DNA from: Arthrobacter sp. SDTb3-6
GTDB lineage: Bacteria; Actinomycetota; Actinomycetes; Actinomycetales; Micrococcaceae
Length of the DNA stretch: 64,000 bases
Direction: 5' to 3'
NCBI RefSeq assembly: GCF_013376095.1
Contig: NZ_JAAMFN010000002.1
Coordinates: 62,001-126,000 of the forward strand
Part shown: one piece after another, positions 17,142 to 25,600 of the stretch
How positions within the stretch are numbered: the first letter of the stretch is position 1
How the letters are laid out: each line of letters begins with the position of its first letter
Made by a program: the position numbers and the translations under genes
The notes under the pieces: model-generated
What the model saw: only the letters and a program-made list of their open reading frames with translations
The model's database searches: none
Told to the model about the DNA's origin: nothing

Positions 17142-17768
17142 ATGCCACGAATAGCCGCCCCCACCAACGCGGCGCAGCGCGAGCAGACGCAGCGCAAGAT
17201 CCTCGACGCCTTTGGCGAGCTGCTGTTCAGCCACGGGCTGCCCGGTCTCACCATGACGGATGTCGCCCGCACCGCCGGCGTCGGCCGCACCGCCGTATAC
17301 AACTACTATGCCGACCTTGAACAGCTCCTGGTGGCGTACGCGCTGGATGAAACCGGCCGCTTTGTCACGGAGCTGAAGGCCGACCTGGACAGCCTCGGCA
17401 ACCCGGTGGACAAGCTTGCACTGTATGTCCGTTCCCAGATGGAGGACCTCAGCCGCCGCCACCTGCCGCCGGGGCCCGCCATGCGTTCGGTGCTGTCCGG
17501 GGAGTCGTTTGCCAAGCTGGCCGTCCACGTGGGCGAACTGAACCAGCTGCTTGCGGACATCCTGCGCGAGGGCATGGACCAGCACTTCCTGCCCGAAGCG
17601 GACGTCGACGGGCTGGTGCAGCTGATCCACGGCTCCCTGACGGCCAGTGCCTCCCGGCGCAATCCCGACACCCCGGACGAGGACCGTGCGGCCGCGGCCA
17701 TCCGGTTCATCCAGGCCGGGGTCGGCGCCGTGTTTGACGACGACGGGCGCCCCGCCACCATCGCGTAG
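17142..17768 (+). CDS. TetR-family transcriptional regulator
   Basis: 208 aa. N-terminal TetR helix-turn-helix: KILDAFGELLFSHGLPGLTM, TDVARTAGVGRTAVYNYYAD, LEQLL. The remaining 140 residues are an all-helical ligand domain without a recognisable subgroup signature. It is divergent to nothing and stands alone between hipA and the convergent LytR_C gene 13 bp away. Its own promoter carries an inverted repeat, so it may mainly regulate itself plus remote targets. Confidence 0.85.
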   Translation: MPRIAAPTNAAQREQTQRKILDAFGELLFSHGLPGLTMTDVARTAGVGRTAVYNYYADLEQLLVAYALDETGRFVTELKADLDSLGNPVDKLALYVRSQMEDLSRRHLPPGPAMRSVLSGESFAKLAVHVGELNQLLADILREGMDQHFLPEADVDGLVQLIHGSLTASASRRNPDTPDEDRAAAAIRFIQAGVGAVFDDDGRPATIA

Positions 17769-17781
17769 CAGCCCGGCGGCG

Positions 17782-18564
17782 TCAGCCTTTCGCGGCGGGC
17801 GTTGCCGGCTTGGCGGTGGGCGCCGCAGGCGTGGGGCCCAGCCGCGGGCAGGAGAGCGGCCCCGGGGTCTGGTCCACCTTCCTGGCATCGATCAGGCCGT
17901 CATAGCTGCTGGTCACAATGAAGTCGACGGTGGCGTCCTTGCGGCTGTCCTGCACGTACTCGGCACCCTGGACATTGCGCTGGAGGTTGAAGGCGGCGGC
18001 CCGCCCGGCAGCGCCGGAGACCACCACCACGGGCGCGTCGTACGGGGTGCTGCCGTTGGCAACCGCCTTGACCTTGTAGCCGCGTTTCTTCAGCTCAGCC
18101 GCAACCTGGCCGGCCAGGCCTTCCTCGCTTCCGCCGTTGTACACGTTGACGGTGACGGTTTTGTTCGCCGGGTAGTCAAAGGGCCCGGCCGGGCAGCTGT
18201 CGGGCGTGGCCACCGGCCTGGGCGTGCCGAAGTGGAGCACCAGCTCGCCGCGCTGGATCATCCCCGCCACCACCACGCCGGCCACCACCAGGGCGAGCAG
18301 CAGCACCAGGGTCACGCCGTGGGTTATGCGCCGCCGGACGGTCCGGGCGGAGTATTCGGCCGTCTCCGGCTCGGGAAAGGCCTCCGCGAGCCCTGCAGCG
18401 TCAATGACGTGGTGGCCGTGCCAAAACTGCACGTCCTTGGACCGTTTGCGGGCCAGGCGTTCCTCATACGCTGCATCCTTGACCTGGCGCTTCGCTTCCC
18501 GCGCGGCCCGGCGCGCCTGGCGTGCGGTGAGCTGGACGTCGTCGTCCGGGGCACCGTCAGTCAT
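17782..18564 (-). CDS. LytR_C-domain membrane protein
   Basis: 260 aa. A basic cytoplasmic head (residues 1-80, [13 protein letters not shown]), one TM helix (about 82-105, GVTLVLLLALVVAGVVVAGM), then an extracellular LytR C-terminal domain: TVTVNVYNGGSEEGLAGQVA, LKKRGYKVKAV and ADYVQD-like VQDSRKDATVDFIVTSS. A Pro/Ala-rich tail closes it. The function of stand-alone LytR_C proteins is unsettled; cell-envelope work is likely. It overlaps the next gene by 8 bp. Confidence 0.8.
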   Translation of the reverse strand: MTDGAPDDDVQLTARQARRAAREAKRQVKDAAYEERLARKRSKDVQFWHGHHVIDAAGLAEAFPEPETAEYSARTVRRRITHGVTLVLLLALVVAGVVVAGMIQRGELVLHFGTPRPVATPDSCPAGPFDYPANKTVTVNVYNGGSEEGLAGQVAAELKKRGYKVKAVANGSTPYDAPVVVVSGAAGRAAAFNLQRNVQGAEYVQDSRKDATVDFIVTSSYDGLIDARKVDQTPGPLSCPRLGPTPAAPTAKPATPAAKG

Positions 18565-18859
18565 CGATCACCAGCACCCGGGCGTGCAGGATGGTGCGCT
18601 GGTGCAGCGCGGTGCGCACGGCCCGGTGCAGCCCGTCCTCCAGGTAGAGGGTGCCGCGCCACTGCACCACATGCGGGAAAAGGTCGCCAAAAAACGTTGA
18701 GTCCTCCGCCAGCAGCGCCTCCAGGTCCAGCTGTGCCTTGGTGGTCACCAGATCCGCCAGCCGCACCTGCCGCGGGGGCACCGACGCCCAGTCCTTGGGC
18801 GTTACATGGCCGTGGTCAGGATAGGGGCGTTTGTCGCCAACTGCTTTGAAGATCACCAC
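18557..18859 (-). CDS. Conserved small actinobacterial protein, ParB-like motif
   Basis: 100 aa. It contains YPDHGHVTPKDWASVPPRQVRL, LEALLAEDSTFFGDLFPHVV and LYLEDGLHRAVRTALHQ. The DGLHR string resembles the DGxHR of ParB/sulfiredoxin-like folds, but the protein is short and I do not recognise a defined function. Two consecutive GTG codons (18859, 18856) could start it; no Shine-Dalgarno is seen, while TAGTCT lies 6 nt before the second, so it may be leaderless. It is cotranscribed with the LytR_C gene. Confidence 0.7.
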   Translation of the reverse strand: MVIFKAVGDKRPYPDHGHVTPKDWASVPPRQVRLADLVTTKAQLDLEALLAEDSTFFGDLFPHVVQWRGTLYLEDGLHRAVRTALHQRTILHARVLVIDD

Positions 18860-18977
18860 ACCAGACTATGGAGTGGGGCTCCCCATGGGAACTTCACCCG
18901 GTCCGAGCCGCGGGTGTGTTGCCAAATGGTTACAGTCAGGTTCGGCCCCCGGGGGCGAAGGCTGCAATCATGGTTCC

Positions 18978-19865
18978 ATGACGAGAGAAACCCCGCCGCT
19001 GGCCCTTTTGCTGGACGTGGACGGCCCCATTGCCAGCCCCGTGACCCGCACCGTGTCCGCCGAAATCATCGCGAGCCTGATCGCCCTGGTCCGCGAGGGC
19101 ATCCCGGTGGTGTTCAACACCGGGCGTTCGGACGCCTTCATCGCCGAGCAGGTCATGGGCCCCATGATCGAGGCCGGCATGCCCGCCCGTTCCGTGGTGC
19201 ACGCCATTTGTGAAAAGGGCGCCACCTGGTTCAGTTTCACGGCCAACGGCCCCGGCACCGTCCATCTGGACCGAGAGCTGGCCATGCCGGCAGCCTTCGC
19301 AGACGATGTCCGCACGCTCGTGGCCACAAAGTATGCCGAGTTCATGTTCTTCGACGAAACCAAGCGGGCCATGGTGTCCGTGGAGCAGCAGGTCACGGTG
19401 GACAGCGCCGGCTACCTGGCCCAGCAGGACCGTTTCGACGCCGACGCCCTGGAGCTGCTGGCCCGCCACGACCTCGGCGCCGTCCGCCTGGACCACCGCG
19501 CCCCGGCCTCCTCCGGGCGCGTGGACTACCGCGTGGACCCGACCATCATCTCCACCGACATCGAATCGGTCCGGCTCGGCAAGGACCTCGGCGCCAGCCG
19601 GGCCGTGGAACTGCTGGCCGGGCAGGGCATCGTCCCCGAGGCGTGGCGGACCATGGGGGACTCGAGGACCGACTACGCCATGGCCGACTGGCTGCACCAC
19701 CAGGACCACGAGGTCAAGCACGTGGACGTGCGCCCGGCCGACGGCGTTCCCGCCAAGCCCTACCCCATCCTCACCTCGGTGGACCTGGGCCTGGACCGGA
19801 ACTTCATCCACGACGACGCCGGCGCCGCCTTCCTCAAGGCCTGGCTCGACGCCGTCACGGCCTAG
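18978..19865 (+). CDS. HAD-superfamily hydrolase
   Basis: 295 aa. HAD motif I is LLLDVDGPIAS (residues about 9-19), motif II is VVFNTGRSD, and motif IV is MGDSRTDYAMADWLH near 226. The insert between them fits a C2-type cap, as in Cof or sugar-phosphatase-like enzymes. Substrate unknown. ATG 18978 is the first good start. Its TAG stop and the convergent glutathione peroxidase stop share the four bases CTAG. Confidence 0.8.
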   Translation: MTRETPPLALLLDVDGPIASPVTRTVSAEIIASLIALVREGIPVVFNTGRSDAFIAEQVMGPMIEAGMPARSVVHAICEKGATWFSFTANGPGTVHLDRELAMPAAFADDVRTLVATKYAEFMFFDETKRAMVSVEQQVTVDSAGYLAQQDRFDADALELLARHDLGAVRLDHRAPASSGRVDYRVDPTIISTDIESVRLGKDLGASRAVELLAGQGIVPEAWRTMGDSRTDYAMADWLHHQDHEVKHVDVRPADGVPAKPYPILTSVDLGLDRNFIHDDAGAAFLKAWLDAVTA

Positions 19866-20344
19866 CGGGCGAGCGCTGCCTCCACCGCGGCCACCAGCTC
19901 GGGTGAGTCGGGCGCAACCGCGGAGGCAAAGCGGGCCACGAGCGCGCCGTCGTGGTTGAGCAGGAACTTCTCAAAGTTCCACCTGACGGGCTCGGCACCG
20001 CCATCCGTGAGGGCGGCAAAAAGCCGGTGGGCATCCGGGCCGTTGACGTCCGCCTTGGCGGCCAGCGGGAAGGTCACACCGAAGTTCTTGCGGCAAAATT
20101 CGGCAATCTCGCCGTCGGTGCCCGGTTCCTGTCCGCCAAACTGGTTGCAGGGCACGCCCAGGATGACCAGCCCGCGGTCCTGGTACTTTTCATGGAGCGC
20201 TTCGAGGGCGTCGTACTGCGGGGTGAATCCGCACTGCGAGGCGACGTTGACCACCAGGACGGCCGTGCCGCCCAGGGCGGCGAGGCTGCTGGCGGTGCCG
20301 TCGTTGAGGGTCAGGGGAATGGTCTGCAAGGTTTCTGTAGTCAC
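19862..20344 (-). CDS. Glutathione peroxidase-family thiol peroxidase (Cys type)
   Basis: 160 aa. The catalytic set of this family is complete: Cys in NVASQCGFT (about residue 38), Gln in GVPCNQFGGQEPG, and Trp-Asn in RWNFEKFLL. There is Cys, not selenocysteine. In bacteria without glutathione such as actinobacteria the reductant is normally thioredoxin. It stands alone. Confidence 0.92.
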   Translation of the reverse strand: MTTETLQTIPLTLNDGTASSLAALGGTAVLVVNVASQCGFTPQYDALEALHEKYQDRGLVILGVPCNQFGGQEPGTDGEIAEFCRKNFGVTFPLAAKADVNGPDAHRLFAALTDGGAEPVRWNFEKFLLNHDGALVARFASAVAPDSPELVAAVEAALAR

Positions 20345-20368
20345 GTTTTGATTCTATGGCCCGGCGGT

Positions 20369-21457
20369 TCAGTTGTTGCGCCCGCGCGCAGCCACGGCCC
20401 ACGTCCCCGCCGGCGCGCCGTCCCGGACCACCACCAGCTCGTCGGCGAGGTTGACCGCGGCGCACACGTGGTTGGGCACGGCCTGCAGGATGTCCCCGCG
20501 GCGGGGCATCGGGACGCCGTCGGGAATGGCGACGGTGGCATGGTGCTCGGAGAGGGCCGTGATCCGGGCGCCGGGCATCCCGAGGATCCGCCCGCCGCCG
20601 GTGGCCCAGGCTGGCTGGTCGGCCCCGAGGACCTTGCTGCCGGCGTCGAGGATCACGCTGCGCCCGGTGCTGCTGACCACGGTTGCGACGGCGGTCAGGG
20701 CCACGTCGTCCCATCCGCAGCTGCCCAGTTCCACCTGTTGGGCGTCGTTGAAGGCGTACACGCCGGGGCGCAGTTCCGTGAGCACGCCGGCGTCCGCGTC
20801 CGCAGCGGTGGGGGTTGACCCGCCACTGACGGTGCCTGCCGGGATGCCGGCGGCCACCAGGGAGGCCGCCGCCGTGGCGAGTGCCGCCGCCTCCTGGCCG
20901 GCTGCCGGCCCGCGTTTCCCCGGCCCATAGCCGTGGCCGGGGAAGGTGAAGACGCCCGCCACGGCGAGCCCGTGGTCCAGGGCCGCCTGCGCCACGGTGC
21001 CGGCGTCGTCCGGGCGGCAGCCGCTGCGGTGGTGGCCGCTGTCCACTTCCACCACCACCTGCACGCCGCAGCCGGCGACGGCCTGCCCCAGCTCGCGGGC
21101 AGCTTCCACGGAGTCGACGCCGATCCGCAGGGCGGCACGGGCGGCCAGCGACTTGATGCGCGCCGCCCGTGCCGGGGTGACCCACAAGGGGTAGGCCAGG
21201 AACAGGTCCGTGCAGCCGGCAGCGGCGAACACCTCGGCCTCGCCCAGCGTGGCGACGGTGAGCCCGACGGCGCCCAGCTCCAGCTGGCGCCGGGCAATTT
21301 CGGGCACCTTGTGGGTCTTGGCATGCGGCCTGAGGGACAGGCCGGCCGCCGCGGCCCGCCCGGCCATGGCCGCGAGGTTGCGGTCCATGACCTCCGCATC
21401 GACGCACAGGAACGGCGTGGAGGGAAATTCGGGGGCGGCAAAGTTCGTCTGGTCCAT
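20369..21457 (-). CDS. D-serine dehydratase / D-threonine aldolase-like PLP enzyme
   Basis: A 362-aa fold-type III PLP protein (alanine-racemase-like barrel plus beta domain). The PLP Lys lies in LRPHAKTHK (about residue 50), and the zinc pair His-x-Cys is visible in AVPNHVCAAVN near the C-terminus, which separates this family from alanine racemase. FTFPGHGYG and VSGGSTPTA bind the cofactor phosphate. Expected to break down D-serine or D-threonine-type amino acids. The ATG at 21457 gives the family start (FSTPFL-like PSTPFLCVD). Confidence 0.82.
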   Translation of the reverse strand: MDQTNFAAPEFPSTPFLCVDAEVMDRNLAAMAGRAAAAGLSLRPHAKTHKVPEIARRQLELGAVGLTVATLGEAEVFAAAGCTDLFLAYPLWVTPARAARIKSLAARAALRIGVDSVEAARELGQAVAGCGVQVVVEVDSGHHRSGCRPDDAGTVAQAALDHGLAVAGVFTFPGHGYGPGKRGPAAGQEAAALATAAASLVAAGIPAGTVSGGSTPTAADADAGVLTELRPGVYAFNDAQQVELGSCGWDDVALTAVATVVSSTGRSVILDAGSKVLGADQPAWATGGGRILGMPGARITALSEHHATVAIPDGVPMPRRGDILQAVPNHVCAAVNLADELVVVRDGAPAGTWAVAARGRNN

Positions 21458-21568
21458 GGCACCATGATGCCATCCGCGCCGGTGCGGCCGGTTCCAGGGC
21501 GGAAGAAATGATCCACCGCGGGTGCGGACGCTGTTTAAGGCGGCGACGTCACGGCCATGGAAAAGCAA

Positions 21569-21615
21569 AAAAGTGGTCCCGCTCCATGCCTGGGGCACGG
21601 TGCGGGACCACTTTT
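21569..21615 (-). terminator. Terminator of tRNA-Ser
   Basis: AAAAGTGGTCCCGC (21569-21582) and its exact complement (21602-21615) form a 14-bp stem. On the minus strand a T6 run follows, so this is an intrinsic terminator 10 bp past the tRNA. Confidence 0.8.
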
Positions 21616-21624
21616 CATTCTGTG

Positions 21625-21709
21625 CGGAGGATGGGGGATTTGAACCCCCGAGGGCGTTAACCCAACACGCGTTCCAGGCGTGCGCCATAGGCCGCTAGGC
21701 GAATCCTCC
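21625..21709 (-). tRNA. tRNA-Ser (anticodon GGA)
   Basis: Reading the minus strand, the acceptor stem GGAGGAT pairs with ATCCTCC, the anticodon stem CACGC/GCGTG holds the loop CTGGAAC with anticodon GGA, there is a long variable arm (class II), the T loop reads GGTTCAAATCC, and the discriminator base is G. CCA is not encoded. It decodes UCC/UCU. Confidence 0.95.
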
Positions 21710-22105
21710 AGCTGCCGTGGCGAACACGGCAGGTTCAAGAGTACCTGACGAAGTGCCGAAGTCACGAATCGGGGCCTGCCGGTGCGGGCGGAGGGCAAGA
21801 AAGAGGGGTAGTGGGGCCCCGTTCAAGCTCCACTACCCCCATTTCCCATGCGGTCCATCGGAAGGCAGACCCTCTTGCTGGGGACTGGCGCCGTGGCGCC
21901 TGTCCCTGCACTCCGCCGCGGTGCTCCCTCCGCGGGTGGCGTGCATTCGCAACTTTACAACATTGTCACGCAGCTGTGACATATTGCGGCAAATATTTCG
22001 CGAGTTGAAACATGGGCGGTTTGGCGCGGCCGCGGACGAACCCGGAAAGGCCCGCAGCCGCGGCCGGGCGGCCCGCCAGGGTGCCTTGACCGGCGTCGTG
22101 TCCCA
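21710..22105. other. Gene-free gap between tRNA-Ser and a small membrane protein gene
   Basis: 396 bp without a supported gene. A hairpin (21805-21814 with 21830-21839, 10-bp stem) lies near the tRNA. An AT-rich island (about 21945-22010) carries the inverted repeat TGTCAC-GCAGCT-GTGACA (21964-21981). The tRNA promoter must lie in the first 60 bp. The island looks like a promoter/operator with no gene attached. Confidence 0.5.
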
Positions 22106-22330
22106 CTACCGCAGGCCGTGCCGGACTGCCAGGGCGGCGGCAACAAAAGCGGCAATGGCAAAGAGGAAGGTCAGGATCCACAGCAGCGCCTGCTGGTCGC
22201 CGTGGTGGCGCACCTTCTGGGTGCTTTGCGTCGAGAAGGCCTCGACGCGCAACATGGCGGATATGCCGCAGATAAAGGCGAGCGCCATGAATATCCATTG
22301 AAAAATTCCGTAGATCATTTTGACCGTCAT
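22106..22330 (-). CDS. Small two-TM membrane protein
   Basis: 74 aa with two hydrophobic helices: residues 5-25 (MIYGIFQWIFMALAFICGIS) and 49-70 (LLWILTFLFAIAAFVAAALA), joined by a polar loop with Gln/Thr/His. No family recognised. ATG 22330 directly abuts GAGGAG; a second ATG 12 nt downstream has better spacing, so the protein may start MIYG. Confidence 0.65.
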   Translation of the reverse strand: MTVKMIYGIFQWIFMALAFICGISAMLRVEAFSTQSTQKVRHHGDQQALLWILTFLFAIAAFVAAALAVRHGLR

Positions 22331-22510
22331 CTCCTCATGGCCTCGGGCGGCAGGGGCAGGTCGGCCCGGGACCTTTTTCGCAGCTGTTAAAGAAGGAGCG
22401 TCCCTCTCGCGAACGTACCACCCCGCCCTGAAAATTGGTATGGCACGGGCGCCGGTCCCTGCCCCGGCACGGATTCGCCCGTCCCGCGTCCGTCGGGTAA
22501 GCTGATTCCC

Positions 22511-22597
22511 GGCCCCTCATGTGGCGTCACCCTGTGAACTCCCCCAGGACCGGAAGGTAGCAAGGGTAAGCGGGCTCTGGCGGGTGCATGGGGGGTC
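22511..22597 (+). ncRNA. ffs: Small SRP RNA (4.5S)
   Basis: The conserved SRP Alu-less hairpin is clear: GGCCCCTCATG at the 5' side pairs with CATGGGGGGTC at the 3' side, and the apical part shows the SRP domain IV signature (CAGGACCGGAAGGTAGCAAG, with GGAA tetraloop and the asymmetric AGCA bulge). It binds Ffh. TAAGCT (22498-22503) is a suitable -10. It sits just upstream of dnaX, as in many actinobacteria. Confidence 0.95.
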
Positions 22598-22607
22598 TTT
22601 ATTTTTT
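22598..22607 (+). terminator. ffs: T-rich terminator tail of SRP RNA
   Basis: TTTATTTTTT directly after the closing GC-rich stem of the SRP RNA; the RNA's own long hairpin serves as the terminator stem. Confidence 0.7.
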
Positions 22608-22674
22608 CCCTGGACTTATCCCCAACCTCGCCCGATTCCGCCGGGGCGACGGGCGGTTTGTCAGGCAGATTGGA

Positions 22675-22680
22675 TAGGGT
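22675..22680 (+). promoter_or_regulatory. -10 element of a probable leaderless dnaX promoter
   Basis: TAGGGT lies exactly 7 nt before the GTG start of dnaX and there is no Shine-Dalgarno sequence in between, which is the layout of leaderless actinobacterial genes. Confidence 0.45.
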
Positions 22681-22687
22681 TTTATCT

Positions 22688-25600
22688 GTGAGCGCACCAA
22701 CAGCCCTTTACCGCCGGTACCGTCCCGATTCCTTTGCGGACGTGATCGGCCAGGAGCATGTGACCGCCCCGCTCATGGCCGCCCTGGAAAAGAACCGGGT
22801 CAACCACGCCTACCTGTTTTCCGGCCCCCGCGGCTGCGGAAAGACCACGTCCGCCCGCATCCTGGCCCGCTGCCTGAACTGTGCGCAGGGCCCCACCTCC
22901 CACCCGTGCGGCGAGTGCGACAGCTGCATCGAACTGGCGCGCGGCGGTGCCGGTTCCCTGGACGTCATCGAGATTGACGCGGCCAGCCACGGCGGTGTCG
23001 ACGACGCCAGGGACCTGCGCGAACGCGCCACCTTCGCCCCGATCCGCGACCGCTACAAGATCTTCATCATTGACGAGGCCCACATGGTGACCTCGGCCGG
23101 CTTCAACGCCCTGCTGAAGATCGTTGAGGAGCCGCCGGAGCACATCAAGTTCATCTTCGCCACCACGGAGCCGGACAAGGTCATCGGCACCATCCGCTCG
23201 CGCACACACCACTACCCGTTCCGACTCGTCCCGCCGGAGCCCCTCATGGCGTATCTGGCACGGTTGTGCGAACAAGAGGGTGTGCCGGTGGCCCCCGGGG
23301 TCCTGTCGTTGGTGATCCGCGCGGGCGGCGGTTCGGTGCGCGATTCGCTCTCGGTGCTGGACCAGCTCATGGCCGGTGCCGGGGCGGCGGGCCTGGACTA
23401 TGAGCTTGCCGTCGACCTGCTCGGCTATACGCATGCTTCCCTGCTGGACGACGTCGTGGAGGCCCTCGCCGCCGCCGACGCCGCCACCGTGTTCAAGTCC
23501 GTGGACCGCGTCATCCAGACCGGGCATGACCCCCGCCGCTTTGTGGAGGACCTGCTGGAGCGCTTCCGCGACCTCATCATTGTCCAGGCCATGCCCGAAA
23601 GTGCGCACGCCATTTTGCGTGGCACCCCCGACGAGCTGATCGCCCGCATGCAGACGCAGGCCGCGCAGCTCGGCGCCTCCGAACTTTCGCGCGCCGCCGA
23701 CGTCACCAACAGCGCCTTTAACGAGATGACGGGCGCCACCTCGCCCCGGCTGCACCTGGAACTGCTCGGCGCACGCCTGCTGCTGCCCGGCGCCGACGCC
23801 TCCGCCCGCGGCATGGCGTCCCGGCTGGATGCGATGGAACGGCGCCTCAACTATGGCGGCGCCCCGGCCGGCACGGACTCCGGGCCGGGCCTGGAGGCTG
23901 CCGCCACTGCCCCCAGTACGATGCCGACCCCCATGGACGCTCCCCCCGTCGCCCCGGGCGGCGGGCTGGCTGCCGTGCGCGCCCAGCTCGCCAAGGCCAA
24001 GGCCGACGCCGGCGCGCAGGTTGCCAGCCGCCATCCGGAAAGGGTGCAGCATGCCCCGGTGCCGGCAGGGGAAGCACCGGTGCCGGCTGGGGAAGGACCG
24101 GTGCCGGCTGGGGAAGGACCGTCGGGGGTACCGGCCGGTCCTTCCGGCGAGCCCGAGGAACGGCAGGACCGCCCGGATCCGGCACCCCACCGGCAGCCCA
24201 CCTGGGGCGACCTCGATGTTGCGCCCGCTCCAGAGCCGCCCGCTCCACAGCCCGACGCCGGGCCATGGCACACGACTGCCCCCTCCTCCCGGCTGGCGGA
24301 CGCAGGGCACCGCGCGACTCCGCGGCAGCAGGCATCGGCGCCAGCGGCCGCCCCGCAGGAAACGGCAGTCGGTGAACCGGCAGCACCGCCCGTGCAGCAG
24401 GCCTCCGCACCCACAGGTCCGGGCCCGGGTCCGGCCTCCGGCGGCACCGGCATCGAAGTCATTCGGCGCGCGTGGCCGGAAATCCTGGCCAACCTCAGCA
24501 ACATCCGCAAGGCGTCGTGGGCCATGGTGAACCAAAATGTGGTGCCCCGTGCCTTTGATGGCGAAACCCTGCGGGTGGCCCTGCCCACCACGGCACTGAT
24601 CCAGACATTCGGCAACAGCGGCCACGCCGAGAACCTCCGCCAGGCCATCCACACCACCCTGGGCATCAGCTGCCGGCTCGATCCCATCACGGGCGACGCC
24701 CCGAACCCGGGATCGAGCGCTGAGCCAAACCCAAAAGAACCGGCTGACCCGGGGCCCCCCGGCAGCGCCGGCCGCCCTCCCCTGGGCCAGGCCCCTGCCA
24801 CCGCGGCAGCCGGCAACACGCCGCCTTACGGCGCTGCACCGGCCATGCCTGCCCCCGCCGGCCCGTCGGCCGGCGGCACCAGCCCGTCCCCTGCCGCGCA
24901 GCCGCGCCCCACGGCGCCCGTCCCTGCCCGGCAGCCGGACCTGGCACCTCAGCCGGCCCGTGCCCAGGCCGTTGCACCCTCTGCCGCCTCTCCCGCCGTG
25001 GAAGCCACACCCACGCCGCACCCAGCTCCAGCGGCAGCTCCAGCGGCAGCGCCGGCGCCCGCCCCCTCCGCACCGGAGACCCGGAATGGGCAGCCGGCAG
25101 GCGGGGCCCGCCCCGGTGTTCGCGTGTCGGAGTGGGACGGGCCCATCCCCGAGGAGCCGTCGTGGGACGACGAGCCCCCGTTCGACGACTGGTCGGAACC
25201 CGTTCCGCCGCAGTTCCGGGAATCGGCGCCACCGCCTGGCGGACCGCATCCGGCCCGGGCGCAACAACCGCCGGCCGCACCGGGGCAAGCCCTCCCCGCC
25301 CCGGCACCTTCCTCTGAGCCGGCCAGGGAACAGCAACCGTCCGCCGCGGCCGTCGCCGCCCAGGCAGGCAGCGCAAACAGCGCAACCGGGCCTGCCCCGG
25401 CAGCTGCACCGGAACCCTACCGGCCCAAGGTTTCCCCCATTTCCGCATGGACCACGGGCTGGGACATGCCCTCCGACCAACCGTCGGAGGCACCCGCATC
25501 AGCGCCGGAAGAACCTGCGGTGCCCCGGCGCAGCCAGCTGCTGGCAGCCCAGGCAGGGCAGTCCGCCGGCCGGAACAACCAGCAGGACGCCCCCCAGGAC

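Noticed and set aside
20369-21457. Alanine racemase
   Set aside because: The PHAKTHK and late PNHVC zinc motifs point to the D-serine dehydratase/D-threonine aldolase family.
21805-21839. Second tRNA gene after tRNA-Ser
   Set aside because: The hairpin has no anticodon or T-arm pattern.
22682-25480. Open frame of 932 codons opposite dnaX
   Set aside because: Gly/Arg-rich shadow of the Pro/Ala-rich dnaX linker.
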